Part shown: positions 13,006-13,028 of the stretch, piece by piece
Position numbering within the stretch: position 1 is the first letter of the stretch
Layout of the letters: each line of letters opens with the position of its first letter
Assembly (NCBI GenBank): GCA_025456385.1
Contig: JALOKS010000140.1
Location: 1-13,028 of the forward strand
DNA length: 13,028 bases
Direction of reading: 5' to 3'
Source: Thermoanaerobaculales bacterium
GTDB taxonomy: Bacteria > Acidobacteriota > Thermoanaerobaculia > Thermoanaerobaculales > Sulfomarinibacteraceae
Translations under genes and position numbers: made by a program
Notes under the pieces: model-generated
The model's database searches: none
Told to the model about the DNA's origin: nothing
The model's input: only the letters and a program-made list of their open reading frames with translations

Positions 13006-13028
13006 TGACGGCGGCGGGGCGGAGGGGC

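Noticed and set aside
1..13028. A mobile element or defence island
   Set aside because: No transposase, integrase, restriction, toxin-antitoxin or phage-like gene was recognised, and composition is uniform outside the small AT-rich repeats.

Overview
The window comes from a GC-rich bacterial chromosome and is densely coding. Third-codon G/C bias lets long shadow ORFs run opposite the real genes. A TonB-type energy transducer points to a double-membrane organism. A class I-like HMG-CoA reductase, a UbiB-type kinase and AT-rich heptamer arrays in the gaps would fit an Acidobacteriota-like lineage, but that placement is inference with low confidence. I found no rRNA, tRNA, CRISPR array, transposase, integrase or phage gene.

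Layout, left to right. Position 1-257 (minus) holds the N-terminus of an exported TPR-like protein that runs off the window. It diverges from an AEC-family permease (444-1406, plus). The gap 1407-1568 carries a heptamer array and a probable terminator. Two minus-strand genes follow, a class-V aminotransferase/cysteine-desulfurase-like enzyme (2347-4107) and a TonB-like protein (1569-2309), 37 bp apart and probably co-transcribed. A short HAMP-domain membrane protein (4317-4901, plus) converges on an exported DUF4136-like protein (4918-5469, minus). After a 306-bp non-coding gap comes an orphan ParA ATPase (5776-6540, minus). It diverges from a membrane-anchored unknown whose reading frame is broken near 6950 (6623-7196, plus). 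A 269-bp gap then holds two more heptamer arrays and a perfect 15-bp inverted repeat. Next is an M29-like metallo-aminopeptidase (7466-8629, plus), which converges on a 35-codon single-span membrane peptide (8647-8754, minus). The right side is a minus-strand lipid block: HMG-CoA reductase (10584-12122) with an unusual N-terminal domain, an ABC1/UbiB kinase (8879-10564) 19 bp downstream of it, and an enoyl-CoA isomerase/hydratase (12238-12984) with its own promoter.

Functional reading. HMG-CoA reductase commits acetyl units to mevalonate and isoprenoids, and UbiB-family proteins support isoprenoid-quinone handling, so that pair makes sense as an operon. The other genes look like independent transcription units. 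Eight of them have a -10-like TAnnnT or GATAAT element followed by G and no recognisable -35. These elements helped choose starts for the AEC permease, ParA and others.

No coherent undescribed multi-gene system is evident. The items most worth checking are the HMG-CoA reductase N-terminal domain, the heptamer arrays, the 7381-7423 palindrome, the frameshifted gene, and the small membrane peptide. All calls were made by reading the sequence; no database search was run.
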